A stretch of 15,352 nt of DNA from Prevotella sp. (GTDB lineage: Bacteria > Bacteroidota > Bacteroidia > Bacteroidales > Bacteroidaceae), in the NCBI GenBank assembly GCA_021204605.1, contig JAJPZD010000212.1, positions 1-15,352 of the forward strand. Direction: 5' to 3'. Made by a program: the position numbers and the translations under genes. Under the pieces are notes generated by a model. That model ran no database searches and was not told where the DNA came from. It saw nothing but the letters and a program-made list of their open reading frames with translations. Shown here one piece after another: positions 6,449 through 13,569 of this stretch. Position 1 is the stretch's first letter. Each line of letters opens with the position of its first letter.

Positions 6449-7609
6449 TTAGGATTTATAGTTCCAGCGCCGTGAAATCAGATAAAGGGATAAGCAGATG
6501 GCGGAACTGAGAGTGAGGAAGAAAGGCATTGAATGTATCATATTTCCTATACCGGTAAGAGGGGCGACAATACCACCAAGGATATAAGGAACAGCACCAA
6601 TGAGGGCAGATGCCATGCCCCTATTCTCGTTCACCGAATTAAGAGCGAGAGTGATGGTAACAGGTGTTACCAAACCGACACAGAAAAGCATCAGGAACAG
6701 AGACATTTCAAAAAAGAAGAAGTGCAATCCAAAGAGCAAAGCCAAAGAAGCGAGGACACAAGAGACAAACATACCAATTGCACTGATTTCCGCACCTATG
6801 GTGAGATCATGGATTTTCATCACCACAATGCTGCCTATTACCAAACCGATGGCATTAAAGGCGAAACAGAGGCTGTACTGCAAAGGTGTCAGTCCGAAAT
6901 GGTTCTGGAAGATAAACGGGGAGGCGGAGATATACGACATCAAAGCGGCGGTGGTAAATCCTAAAATAAGGTTCATCACGATGTATCTGCCGTTTTTTAG
7001 AATGGGAATGTAACAAAGAAACGACTTATAGATAGGTACACTCAATCTTCCTTCCTTGTTCAGGGTTTCCTTTAATTTTCTGCAAGCAAGCAATAGCCAT
7101 AATCCCCACACACCTAATACCAAAAACGTACCTTGCCATGATGAAAGACTGAATGACACGCCACCGATGACAGGTGCCAGAATAGGAGCGATGCCCTGCA
7201 CAGCCGCGAGAATGGCAAAATATTTTGCAAGGTCTTGCCCTGTGAAAGAGTCAGAGAGTATGGCTTTGGAAATTACAAGTCCGCATGCGCCTGTAATACC
7301 CTGAAACAAGCGGAAAATGATAAATGGAGCGATACTCTTTGACAGCATGCAACCCATTGTAGAGAGGAAGAACAGGAACAAGCACCAGAGCAACGGTTTT
7401 CTGCGTCCATACTCATCAGAAACAGGACCGATGATAATCTGTCCCACTGCCAAGCCCAGCATGCCGGAAGTAAGGCTCACCTGAACAAGGGATGGCGTTG
7501 CGGAAAAATAGCGTGTCAATTCGGGAAGGCAAGGCAGGTAGAAGTCGGTAACGAAAGGACCGAATGCCGTAAGGTTGCCCAATATAACCATTAATTTCTT
7601 GTTGTTCAT
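6449..7609 (-). CDS. Bcr/CflA-type MFS drug efflux transporter
   Basis: This is a 386-aa inner-membrane protein with about 12 hydrophobic helices, typical of proton-driven drug/H+ antiporters of the Bcr/CflA family. TM1 carries TDFYLPCLPEL (D22), the family's DMYLPALP-like signature. The loop after TM2 has MFS motif A as GPVSDEYGRRKPLL (residues 61-74). TM4 begins with an FRLFQG segment (R100), and TM5 has a G/P-rich motif C (GIAPILAPVIGG, about 139-150) characteristic of antiporters. The start at 7609 (MNNKKLMVIL) is chosen because the longer in-frame reading to 7720 would begin upstream of the mapped promoter and hairpin. The substrate cannot be told; bicyclomycin, chloramphenicol or sulfonamide-type compounds are known for relatives. 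It is a single gene with its own promoter and a leader hairpin that suggests attenuation. Confidence 0.92.
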   Translation of the reverse strand: MNNKKLMVILGNLTAFGPFVTDFYLPCLPELTRYFSATPSLVQVSLTSGMLGLAVGQIIIGPVSDEYGRRKPLLWCLFLFFLSTMGCMLSKSIAPFIIFRLFQGITGACGLVISKAILSDSFTGQDLAKYFAILAAVQGIAPILAPVIGGVSFSLSSWQGTFLVLGVWGLWLLLACRKLKETLNKEGRLSVPIYKSFLCYIPILKNGRYIVMNLILGFTTAALMSYISASPFIFQNHFGLTPLQYSLCFAFNAIGLVIGSIVVMKIHDLTIGAEISAIGMFVSCVLASLALLFGLHFFFFEMSLFLMLFCVGLVTPVTITLALNSVNENRGMASALIGAVPYILGGIVAPLTGIGNMIHSMPFFLTLSSAICLSLYLISRRWNYKS

Positions 7610-7623
7610 AACTAAGATAATAT

Positions 7624-7665
7624 AAAAAACCGTCCACGGGAAGCCAATTAGACTTACGTGAACGG
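7624..7665 (-). terminator. Attenuator-like hairpin in the MFS gene leader
   Basis: On the minus strand CCGTTCACG (7665-7657) pairs with CGTGGACGG (7638-7630), nine pairs including one U-G wobble, with an 18-nt loop and six T residues straight after (7629-7624). It lies between the promoter (7690-7721) and the ATG at 7609, so it would stop transcription before the gene unless disrupted. A start-stop pair ATGTAG (7674-7669) sits just upstream of the stem. Confidence 0.6.
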
Positions 7666-7689
7666 ACACTACATATTGCTTTTTCGGTG

Positions 7690-7721
7690 CAAAATTAAAA
7701 CAAGATTTTCTGAAGAGCAAA
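7690..7721 (-). promoter_or_regulatory. Promoter of the MFS transporter gene
   Basis: The minus strand reads TTTG (7721-7718), a 20-nt spacer and TAATTTTG (7697-7690), a full match to the Bacteroidota consensus. Transcription should start near 7683, giving a leader of about 75 nt. Confidence 0.7.
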
Positions 7722-7756
7722 AATTCAAAAAAGAGGTTTACAAAGAAATGTTAAAT

Positions 7757-7772
7757 TTGCCCTAAGGGGCAA
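7757..7772. other. Short perfect hairpin at the border of the prophage remnant
   Basis: TTGCCC (7757-7762) and GGGCAA (7767-7772) pair around TAAG. The hairpin separates the MFS promoter from the phage-derived region that begins near 7785. No duplicated flanking sequence that would mark an attachment site was recognised. Confidence 0.3.
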
Positions 7773-7886
7773 TGACCTCGATAAATCGGGATTCTACAAT
7801 GCACTCGCAAAATAAAAAAGAAGAAATGTGCGGACGGGGTCTTTCATCTGTCAAGACCTGCGGCGGCGTTCCATCCGGGGCGGGGC

Positions 7887-8819
7887 GTGTACCGTTCAAG
7901 CTATATGAACGCCCGCCGTTTGGCAGCGACAGAGACGAACATCGCCTACCGTACATCAGACTACGAGCGGTGGCAGCAGCTTGATTTCGTTGTCGGCATT
8001 CACGTCATTCTCTCTAATAACCACACAATCAAGAACAGCATGGGCAAACTGGTCAGACTGTATGACATCTGTGATGACCTTTCAGGCAGGGACGAGAAAG
8101 ATACCCGTGGGCGTTATCCTAAAACGTTCAAGTTCACGGGCTGGCATCCGTTCTGCCGTTGCCACGCTGTTTCTATCCTGAAAACAGAGAAAGAACTTGA
8201 AGATGATAACAAGAGGATACTTGACGGGGAACAGCCGAGCGAGAAATCTGTCAACACCGTGCCCGATTTGCCGAAAGAATTTCAAGACTGGGTAGATGAG
8301 AATGAAAAACGCATTAAAACCGCCAAAAGTCTTCCGTATTTCTTGACAGACAATTTCGTGGACGGACAGCCGTCAAAAGGCTTTAAAACCCCCGACAGTC
8401 TCCTATGGGTTGACGTTTATCCAAAAACCGATAAGGGTGGTTATGTTAGAGTACACAAAGACAGGCTGGAAAATTCTAACAAAAGCAAGAATGAAAAAGT
8501 CAAATATGAGAAAGAAAAGAAGATGTGTGAAATCTTTGCCGATAACGGATATAGAATGAAGATGTTAAAGGAGACGCCACGTGTGAGTTCTCCTGATGTG
8601 ATGATTAACGGCATACCTGCTGACTTGAAAAAGACAGACAGTGTTGGTAATATTGAAAAATACGCCAAAAAGGCTATCAGAAATCAGGGCGCAAAACTCG
8701 TCTTGTTTCAATTTACTAAATTAACGCCAGAGATTAAAAAAATATTGAAAAAGTTATCAAGAAAAGATTTACACGGGAAATATTTCGAGACGGACATCTT
8801 CAAAGTATTTGACTTTTAA
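7887..8819 (+). CDS. 5'-truncated Mu-like minor head (MuF) protein with C-terminal PD-(D/E)XK-like nuclease toxin domain
   Basis: The N-terminal part matches the end of Mu gpF/SPP1 gp7-type phage head morphogenesis proteins: YRSSYMNARRLAATETN (residues 2-18), the hallmark GWHPFCRCHA (85-94), and EFQDWVDENEKRIKTAKSLP (131-150). From about residue 165 the sequence changes to a compact alpha/beta domain with E215, D237 in SPDVMINGIP and D246-x-K248 in ADLKK, followed by QGAKLVLFQF. That E...D...DxK pattern is typical of CdiA-type tRNase toxins of the PD-(D/E)XK fold. The reading frame is open upstream to 7785 and MuF-like residues (HLSRPAAAFHPGRG) precede the GTG at 7887, so the real N-terminus is missing or much reduced. 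Full MuF proteins are longer. No immunity gene follows on this strand. MuF-toxin fusions are known polymorphic toxins carried by phages; activity here is inferred. Confidence 0.7.
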   Translation: MYRSSYMNARRLAATETNIAYRTSDYERWQQLDFVVGIHVILSNNHTIKNSMGKLVRLYDICDDLSGRDEKDTRGRYPKTFKFTGWHPFCRCHAVSILKTEKELEDDNKRILDGEQPSEKSVNTVPDLPKEFQDWVDENEKRIKTAKSLPYFLTDNFVDGQPSKGFKTPDSLLWVDVYPKTDKGGYVRVHKDRLENSNKSKNEKVKYEKEKKMCEIFADNGYRMKMLKETPRVSSPDVMINGIPADLKKTDSVGNIEKYAKKAIRNQGAKLVLFQFTKLTPEIKKILKKLSRKDLHGKYFETDIFKVFDF

Positions 8820-8849
8820 AAAAAACAGCCCCCATTTTTAACGGGGGCT
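8818..8849 (-). terminator. Intrinsic terminator on the minus strand
   Basis: The stem AGCCCCC/GGGGGCT (8843-8849 with 8827-8833) has a 9-nt loop and, read on the minus strand, is followed after one G by eight T residues (8825-8818). The plus strand lacks a T-tract after the stem, so it mainly serves leftward transcripts: the small RNA and perhaps the ORF at 9024-9293. Confidence 0.7.
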
Positions 8850-8926
8850 ATGGTGGTACTTACGATATATCAAATATGGCTCGTCCCTGTCCGATGATGT
8901 TTAAAGCCTATCGGCATCAAGGCTTA
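8818..8926 (-). ncRNA. Candidate ~110-nt small structured RNA convergent with the toxin gene
   Basis: A Bacteroidota promoter (8932-8962) and an intrinsic terminator (8818-8849) face each other on the minus strand and delimit an RNA of about 105-110 nt. Its 5' end can form a hairpin: AAGCCT (8925-8920) pairs with AGGCTT (8909-8904) around a 10-nt loop. The only ORF is 15 codons long (MPIGFKHHRTGTSHI, 8917-8870), so this may be an sRNA or a leader/peptide transcript. It is a prediction from signals only. Confidence 0.4.
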
Positions 8927-8931
8927 CGGTG

Positions 8932-8962
8932 CAAAGATAGTGATTGTTTCTGACATAACAAA
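8932..8962 (-). promoter_or_regulatory. Promoter of the small RNA candidate
   Basis: The minus strand reads TTTG (8962-8959), a 19-nt spacer and TATCTTTG (8939-8932), a full consensus match, with no long ORF downstream before the terminator. Confidence 0.55.
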
Positions 8963-9023
8963 TATTTTCCGTTATTTTTCACGAATTTCACGCACAACCG
9001 CCTTTCGTTTCCGATTGGTGTAA

Positions 9024-9293
9024 TTATTCATTGCCGTTCTCTGACGCTGTTTTCGGGCGTTTTCTCGCTTTTGTCGTCAGCCGCTCTTTCGTTACCGTGC
9101 ATTTGCGCCCGTGATACGGGTTGTGCTCTGTAACGTGATTGTTCCATAGGTTCTCGACACGACAGCCGACCTGTTCAGGCGTGAAACGGTCATATATCGC
9201 AGCCAGTGACGTGAAATAGAAGTCCGTTTTGTCTAAATTCCAAATCGGGCGTTCATGGAAATGTACTCTGTAGATGTGCTCAGGTGTCGCCAT
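9024..9293 (-). CDS. Small phage-type protein of unknown function
   Basis: This is a 89-aa basic, soluble protein beginning MATPEHIYRVHFHERPIWNL, with a lysine/arginine-rich C-terminus (about residues 65-85). The core KTDFYFTSLAAIYDRFTPEQVG reads like small conserved proteins that I associate with Mu-like Bacteroidota prophages, but I cannot name a family. The internal ATG at 9293 is preferred to the one at 9335 because it is preceded by purine-rich AGAAAGAAACA and drops a low-complexity extension. It lies on the same strand as the 9418-9750 fragment and opposite to the MuF-toxin gene. No signal peptide or membrane segment is seen. Confidence 0.6.
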   Translation of the reverse strand: MATPEHIYRVHFHERPIWNLDKTDFYFTSLAAIYDRFTPEQVGCRVENLWNNHVTEHNPYHGRKCTVTKERLTTKARKRPKTASENGNE

Positions 9294-9345
9294 TGTTTCT
9301 TTCTCTGTTTTTATTGTTTGCGTTAAATATATCATTTTCGATTAC

Positions 9346-9388
9346 AGAACCCGACACAGGCGTTTTATGGGCGTGTGTCGGGCGTTCT
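9346..9388. repeat. Long GC-rich hairpin between two phage-type ORFs
   Basis: CCCGACACA (9350-9358) pairs exactly with TGTGTCGGG (9374-9382) around a 15-nt loop, and AGAA (9346-9349) can pair with TTCT (9385-9388) across a 2-nt bulge. There is no T-tract on either side, so it is not a standard terminator. Confidence 0.5.
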
Positions 9389-9417
9389 CTGTTAGGTTTC
9401 CCCGTGCGCCGTCTCTG

Positions 9418-9750
9418 TTATGCGGGCAGCTTTACACGGTTCATCAGATTGCCCGATAACTCGTGAAGCTCCCTGCTGCGTTCAGGTGTCAGTTCGCGGG
9501 CGTGGGCTGTTATCGCCTGTGTCAGCTTCCAGAGCGTTGCCGCTCCCTGCAGACCGTTATCAGGGTCGTTGCGCATCAGGATTTTGCCAACCTCCTGGCC
9601 TTCCTGTTTCAACAGCGTGCCGGCCTTTACAAGACGGTTGATTTCCTTCTCTGGGTCAACGTCAATCTCGCTCGCCCCCTGTATCTCCGCAGCCTTGCGT
9701 TCAAGGTTGTCACGTGAGAAAAGCCCCTTTGTGCTGCGCCAGTGGCGCAA
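9418..9750 (-). CDS. C-terminal fragment of an unrecognised phage or mobile-element protein
   Basis: This 110-codon reading frame can only begin at a TTG (9750) directly after a 30-bp T/C-rich tract, so the original 5' end appears lost. The sequence is hydrophilic and mostly helical (for example KEINRLVKAGTLLKQEGQEVG and ITAHARELTPERSRELHELSG), with codon use and GC content like the neighbouring phage-derived genes and unlike the AT-rich DNA to its right. It may be the tail of a larger protein of the same prophage remnant. I do not recognise a family and assign no function. Confidence 0.4.
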   Translation of the reverse strand: MRHWRSTKGLFSRDNLERKAAEIQGASEIDVDPEKEINRLVKAGTLLKQEGQEVGKILMRNDPDNGLQGAATLWKLTQAITAHARELTPERSRELHELSGNLMNRVKLPA

Positions 9751-9780
9751 AAGAAAAAAGAAAAGAGAAAAAAGAAAAAT
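9749..9780 (+). repeat. Polypurine tract at the right edge of the prophage remnant
   Basis: About 30 nt of A and G (AAAAGAAAAAAGAAAAGAG and onwards) follow a small palindrome, TGCGCC-AGT-GGCGCA (9735-9749). Together with heptamer array 5 it separates phage-derived DNA from the defence operon. Confidence 0.5.
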
Positions 9781-9800
9781 GCAAGATTGGTTGAGGGGGG

Positions 9801-9841
9801 GATGAAAAATGAAGAATGAAAAATGAAGAATGAAAAATGAA
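9801..9841 (+). repeat. Heptamer array 5
   Basis: Alternating AAATGAA and GAATGAA units, five complete from 9807 to 9841 with a partial unit before, fit RARTKAA in plus orientation. The array lies immediately downstream of the DprA-like gene, whose stop codon is at 9847-9849. Confidence 0.8.
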
Positions 9842-9846
9842 AAATT

Positions 9847-10311
9847 TTAGGTGAGGCAATGGGGCTTGAAAGTGTGGTAGAGAGGAAAGAGGGAGCTGGT
9901 CTCAAGGGGGACTGAGGGCATTACTATTTCGTCGGATTGCTGGCAGATGTATTGATTGCGGAGGAAGGCTGTTTGTTTGCTTTGCCGTGTGGTTGGGGAT
10001 GTTGAGATTATTAGAAGTCGGTTTGTCGGCAATAATGCTTCCCATTCTTTGGGGTGTTTCTTGTAGTGTCGTCTTCCCAAAACCAATATTATGCCGCATT
10101 TCCCTTTTGCCAAAAAGGATAGTACGTCACGCTCCGTCTGTGAGGAGAAACCACTCATAACCGCAACATCCTCCCTTGCAGCCACGCTTATCGCCCAGTC
10201 AAGCGTGGGCAATACTGAAAGCGGGGCTACATGAGAGGGCGCAAGAAAACCGATTTTGTGCTTGCTTAAAAGATTAGAGTTTCCCACAGATTCTATCATA
10301 TCATTCACCAT
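9847..10311 (-). CDS. DprA/Smf-like Rossmann-fold protein, third gene of the defence-type operon
   Basis: This 154-aa protein looks like a reduced DprA/Smf (SLOG superfamily) domain. KIGFLAPSH (19-27) is the first strand, VMSGFSSQTERDVLSFL (51-67) corresponds to the SGxxSxxE/D-type loop, GIILVLGR (73-80) is a core strand, and the motif LRNQYI (117-122) matches the RNxxI motif of DprA. Full DprA proteins are about 290-380 aa with extra domains, so this is a single-domain relative, probably not a transformation protein. Its ATG at 10311 overlaps the end of the methyltransferase gene by 11 nt; an alternative ATG at 10299 lies just past that stop. Either way translation is coupled. Context suggests nucleotide or DNA-end sensing in phage defence, which is inference. 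Confidence 0.75.
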   Translation of the reverse strand: MVNDMIESVGNSNLLSKHKIGFLAPSHVAPLSVLPTLDWAISVAAREDVAVMSGFSSQTERDVLSFLAKGKCGIILVLGRRHYKKHPKEWEALLPTNRLLIISTSPTTRQSKQTAFLRNQYICQQSDEIVMPSVPLETSSLFPLYHTFKPHCLT

Positions 10312-13300
10312 TTAATTCATCACCCATACGGTATTTGATATCGTAATTGATGATGAAGTCCAATTCTTCATCTGTAAAGCCATAGTGTTTGGCAAGTTCC
10401 TTGTCAATTTCATTGATTAACTTTTTTGACAATTTGGGGTAATATTCATCATATTCTATATGACCTGTAGATTTATAGTTGCATATTTTTCTACCTTTTT
10501 TCTTAGTCATATCATCCATTAGACATTTAACAAGATGAATAAGATTATCTGATTTTTCATATTTAAAAGGCATGGCCCTTATTATTGTTTTTGTAAAGTT
10601 GTGTCCATCTGAATAGTTTATGTAAAACCAATAGAAAAGAGAAGAATTCAAAATACCAACAAAGACATCTCTATTGTAATCTTTAAGAATAAAATAATAT
10701 TTATCCCCTGTTGATTTGGTTATTTTCTCACCATAAAAGAAGGATTTATAATTAAGAATTTTGCCAAAATAGCCAAAACCAGAGCCATAATAAACATAAT
10801 TATCATTTTTTGTTAGAGACTCATAATTTTGAATAGATGATTTATTAGCCCATAACTTTATTGCAATAGACTCTTCTATTTTCGTGTGAATTTTCATTAC
10901 AGAAAACTTCTTTCGGACGATATTAGATTTATAGTACGTTAAAGTTTGGAATAAATATTTTCTATGTGACGAATAGAATTTATTATACCCTGTTGTAGCT
11001 ACGTAATCAGATGGTGTACCTACTTCAAGAATTGGAATAACTACACGTATATGCTGAAGATTTTCAAATAGCTTTCCTGGTCTATCATCAAAAAAAGCCA
11101 AAGATGAGAATTTCGCATGTTCAAACCAAACTTTTTGGAACGATTCCATCCTTGGCGTACAAAATGCAGACATTTGAATAATCATTCCATTTCTCGAACT
11201 AATATGAGAAATGTTTAAACTTTTTTCTATTACAAAAGCATATAAATTACCTGAATCAATGCAATCATAATTCTTTATTTGATATTCATTTCTCACGTTT
11301 GAATACTCCACATACGGAGGATTGCCGATAATGACATCAAAGCCGCCATTACCTTTAATTATTTCATAGAACTCTGCCAACCAGTGGAAAGGTTGATATG
11401 AAGAGAGCCATTGCTCATAACTCATACCTGTACCTTTACCATACATATATTTGTTGAGAGTAGAGTTAAGAGAAGATAACCTCTCGCGCAGTTGAGATTT
11501 TGCATTTTTGAAAGCGGTTATATCATCATTCTGAGTCATTTGAATTGTTTTGAAAGCAGAATAGGCTTTTGCTACTACATCCATTTCATTTTCGACTTTT
11601 TCACGAAACTCGCTATTTGCGTACATATCACCACCAACGAGGCTTTGGTTTAATTCATGTTGAGTGGCATACCCGACAAGGGTGTTTCCGCAACGGATAT
11701 TGAAATCAATGTCGGGGAGAGGGTCGAGGCCTAAGTTGTCAGCATATTTATTAACCTCAACCACAGCCACCATTTTGAGGAACAGGCGCAATTTTGCTAT
11801 TTCCGTTGCCTCCGCCATGATGTCAACGCCATAGAGGTTACGCAAGATTATGCTCTTGTAGATGAAATATTGGATATTTGAGCGGTATTTGCTTTTGATT
11901 TCGTTAAGTTCTGATTTGAAAAGTTTGTCGTTTTTTTCATGGAACTCTTCCATACGTTGAATACAATAATCATATAGAGGTTCCAAAATGTTCATTGCAG
12001 CAAAGAGGAAAGCTCCGGAGCCGCAAGTAGGGTCGAGGATTGTTATTTTCTGGAGAGCTTGATAGAAATTCGCCACGAAACGGTGGTCGGTTGCATTTAT
12101 GAGTAAATCCTCCGCAAACTGACGGATGTCGAGGTTGTATGTTATGAAGTCGTTGATTTGAGTGATCTCGCCATTGCTGATTTTGTGCAATAAATCATCA
12201 CAACGCTGGAAACGTTCTATGGTCTCACGCCAAATCTCGGTAGGCAGAGCAAATTTCTCGGGAGTAGGAGTATTCCAGTAGGCACGGCGTTCCAATAAAT
12301 TCGGCGTTGATGTGTCCAAACCCTGCGCAATGTTATCAGGGATGAGTTGTTGCCAGTCGGCAGAATACCCTTTCTTCACCGCATTATAGATGTATTTGTC
12401 ACCACTATCTTTTAATGTTTTCCAAACATAACCATTTGACTTGAAATCATCACGGGAGGATGAATCTGCAACACGGTCAAAGAGGTAGGGCAGAATGCAG
12501 TTTTTGGAGATATACTCCGTGATGTCCTCCTTAGTGTAATAAGCCCCCATTGCGGCACGGTCGTTGATGTATTGTTCAAAGATATAGCCCAAAACATCAG
12601 GATTTATGTCCTTGCCAGTAGCCGTGATACGAGTGTCGAGGTGCCACTGCCATTTGTCGAAGAAGGCAAAAAGACTTTCGAAAGCACTGTCAGCAATGTC
12701 AATGTCGGAATATTGCTGCTCCAAATAGTGAAAGTCGAACAGACCACCATTCAAGTAAGGAATACGCCCAAAACGTTTCTCCCAATCAGGATTATGGCGG
12801 GGGCTGTTCAGTCCGTCGTGGAACAGAGAGAGCAGGAAATCACGGTAAAAAGAGCGGTAGAATTGATTCTCCCCTTCAGTTGAGCGCACCTCTTTCAGCT
12901 TGTTGGAGAGATATTCCGTATCACCATCAAGAAAACCTTTCTTTTGTACGAAATAGCAGAACATCAGTCGGTTGAGCATGACAGACGCATACCATTTGCG
13001 GTCGGTATCAACATTGATGCCGGAAATGAATGCAGCGAAAGCCTTGTGTTCTTTGTTGAAACCAGCATAGAAGTCCCTTGTTATTCTCTCTGAATTTATG
13101 GCGAATGCGTGGTTTACCCGTTCAACCACATCAACAATAGTAGTTACATCATTGTAAGTAAAAGTGATTGATTGCAGTTTTGAGAACAGAAAATCCGTCT
13201 GTTCCTTATTCGTATATTCAATCATCACCATTTCCCTCTTTCCCTGTTGTGCAACAGGAGACACCCAGCATTGATAATCACTATCTTTATGAGTGAATAT

Positions 13301-13561
13301 GAGAATATAATAATACGCCTGATTGCGCAACTTGCTGTCGAGTTGTTTGCATAGGGAATGAGTAGGGATGTCATTCACCTGACAAGTGAGAATCTGGAAG
13401 CCATTACGTTGAGCGATTACAGTTATATCAAGAGTCTTTCCTTCTATCTCATATTGTGGCAATGAACGTTGTCCTTTCGGATTGTTCCAGCACAATTCAT
13501 CGATAAATAGATCCTCGAATTTATGGTTTGCAAGTAGATTGTAAAAATTTTCCTCGTTCAT
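10301..13561 (-). CDS. Eco57I/PglX/DrmMI-like N6-adenine DNA methyltransferase
   Basis: This is a 1086-aa class I methyltransferase that would transfer a methyl group from S-adenosylmethionine to adenine N6. Motif I is DPTCGSGAF (510-518) and the catalytic motif IV is NPPY (747-750). Residues 1-130 include FEDLFIDELCWNNP and LDITVIAQRNGFQILTCQV, resembling the N-terminal region of Eco57I-like and DISARM DrmMI-type enzymes; a nuclease active site is not clear. Residues 185-213 (WYASVMLNRLMF...KKGFLDGD) and AYYTKEDITEYI (340-351) are conserved in this large family. Residues about 751-1020, encoded at about 10500-11310, are markedly AT-rich and contain the expected target-recognition region, suggesting exchange of specificity. 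The ATG at 13561 is 8 nt after the helicase stop codon; the DprA-like gene overlaps the 3' end. In such systems the methyltransferase marks self DNA and the helicase acts on unmodified DNA. Confidence 0.9.
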   Translation of the reverse strand: MNEENFYNLLANHKFEDLFIDELCWNNPKGQRSLPQYEIEGKTLDITVIAQRNGFQILTCQVNDIPTHSLCKQLDSKLRNQAYYYILIFTHKDSDYQCWVSPVAQQGKREMVMIEYTNKEQTDFLFSKLQSITFTYNDVTTIVDVVERVNHAFAINSERITRDFYAGFNKEHKAFAAFISGINVDTDRKWYASVMLNRLMFCYFVQKKGFLDGDTEYLSNKLKEVRSTEGENQFYRSFYRDFLLSLFHDGLNSPRHNPDWEKRFGRIPYLNGGLFDFHYLEQQYSDIDIADSAFESLFAFFDKWQWHLDTRITATGKDINPDVLGYIFEQYINDRAAMGAYYTKEDITEYISKNCILPYLFDRVADSSSRDDFKSNGYVWKTLKDSGDKYIYNAVKKGYSADWQQLIPDNIAQGLDTSTPNLLERRAYWNTPTPEKFALPTEIWRETIERFQRCDDLLHKISNGEITQINDFITYNLDIRQFAEDLLINATDHRFVANFYQALQKITILDPTCGSGAFLFAAMNILEPLYDYCIQRMEEFHEKNDKLFKSELNEIKSKYRSNIQYFIYKSIILRNLYGVDIMAEATEIAKLRLFLKMVAVVEVNKYADNLGLDPLPDIDFNIRCGNTLVGYATQHELNQSLVGGDMYANSEFREKVENEMDVVAKAYSAFKTIQMTQNDDITAFKNAKSQLRERLSSLNSTLNKYMYGKGTGMSYEQWLSSYQPFHWLAEFYEIIKGNGGFDVIIGNPPYVEYSNVRNEYQIKNYDCIDSGNLYAFVIEKSLNISHISSRNGMIIQMSAFCTPRMESFQKVWFEHAKFSSLAFFDDRPGKLFENLQHIRVVIPILEVGTPSDYVATTGYNKFYSSHRKYLFQTLTYYKSNIVRKKFSVMKIHTKIEESIAIKLWANKSSIQNYESLTKNDNYVYYGSGFGYFGKILNYKSFFYGEKITKSTGDKYYFILKDYNRDVFVGILNSSLFYWFYINYSDGHNFTKTIIRAMPFKYEKSDNLIHLVKCLMDDMTKKKGRKICNYKSTGHIEYDEYYPKLSKKLINEIDKELAKHYGFTDEELDFIINYDIKYRMGDELNGE

Positions 13562-13569
13562 AGTTTAAT

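Noticed and set aside
6449..7013. Plus-strand ORFs of 137-143 codons within the MFS gene
   Set aside because: They are antisense shadows of a membrane-protein gene, strongly charged, with no recognised domains.
7772..7984. Plus-strand ORF of 70 codons overlapping the start of the MuF gene
   Set aside because: It is an alternative frame of the MuF coding region; the MuF frame carries the recognisable phage residues through this stretch.
9627..9905. Minus-strand ORF with FHFSFFIFHSSFF-like sequence
   Set aside because: It is the conceptual translation of heptamer array 5 and the polypurine tract, not a protein gene.
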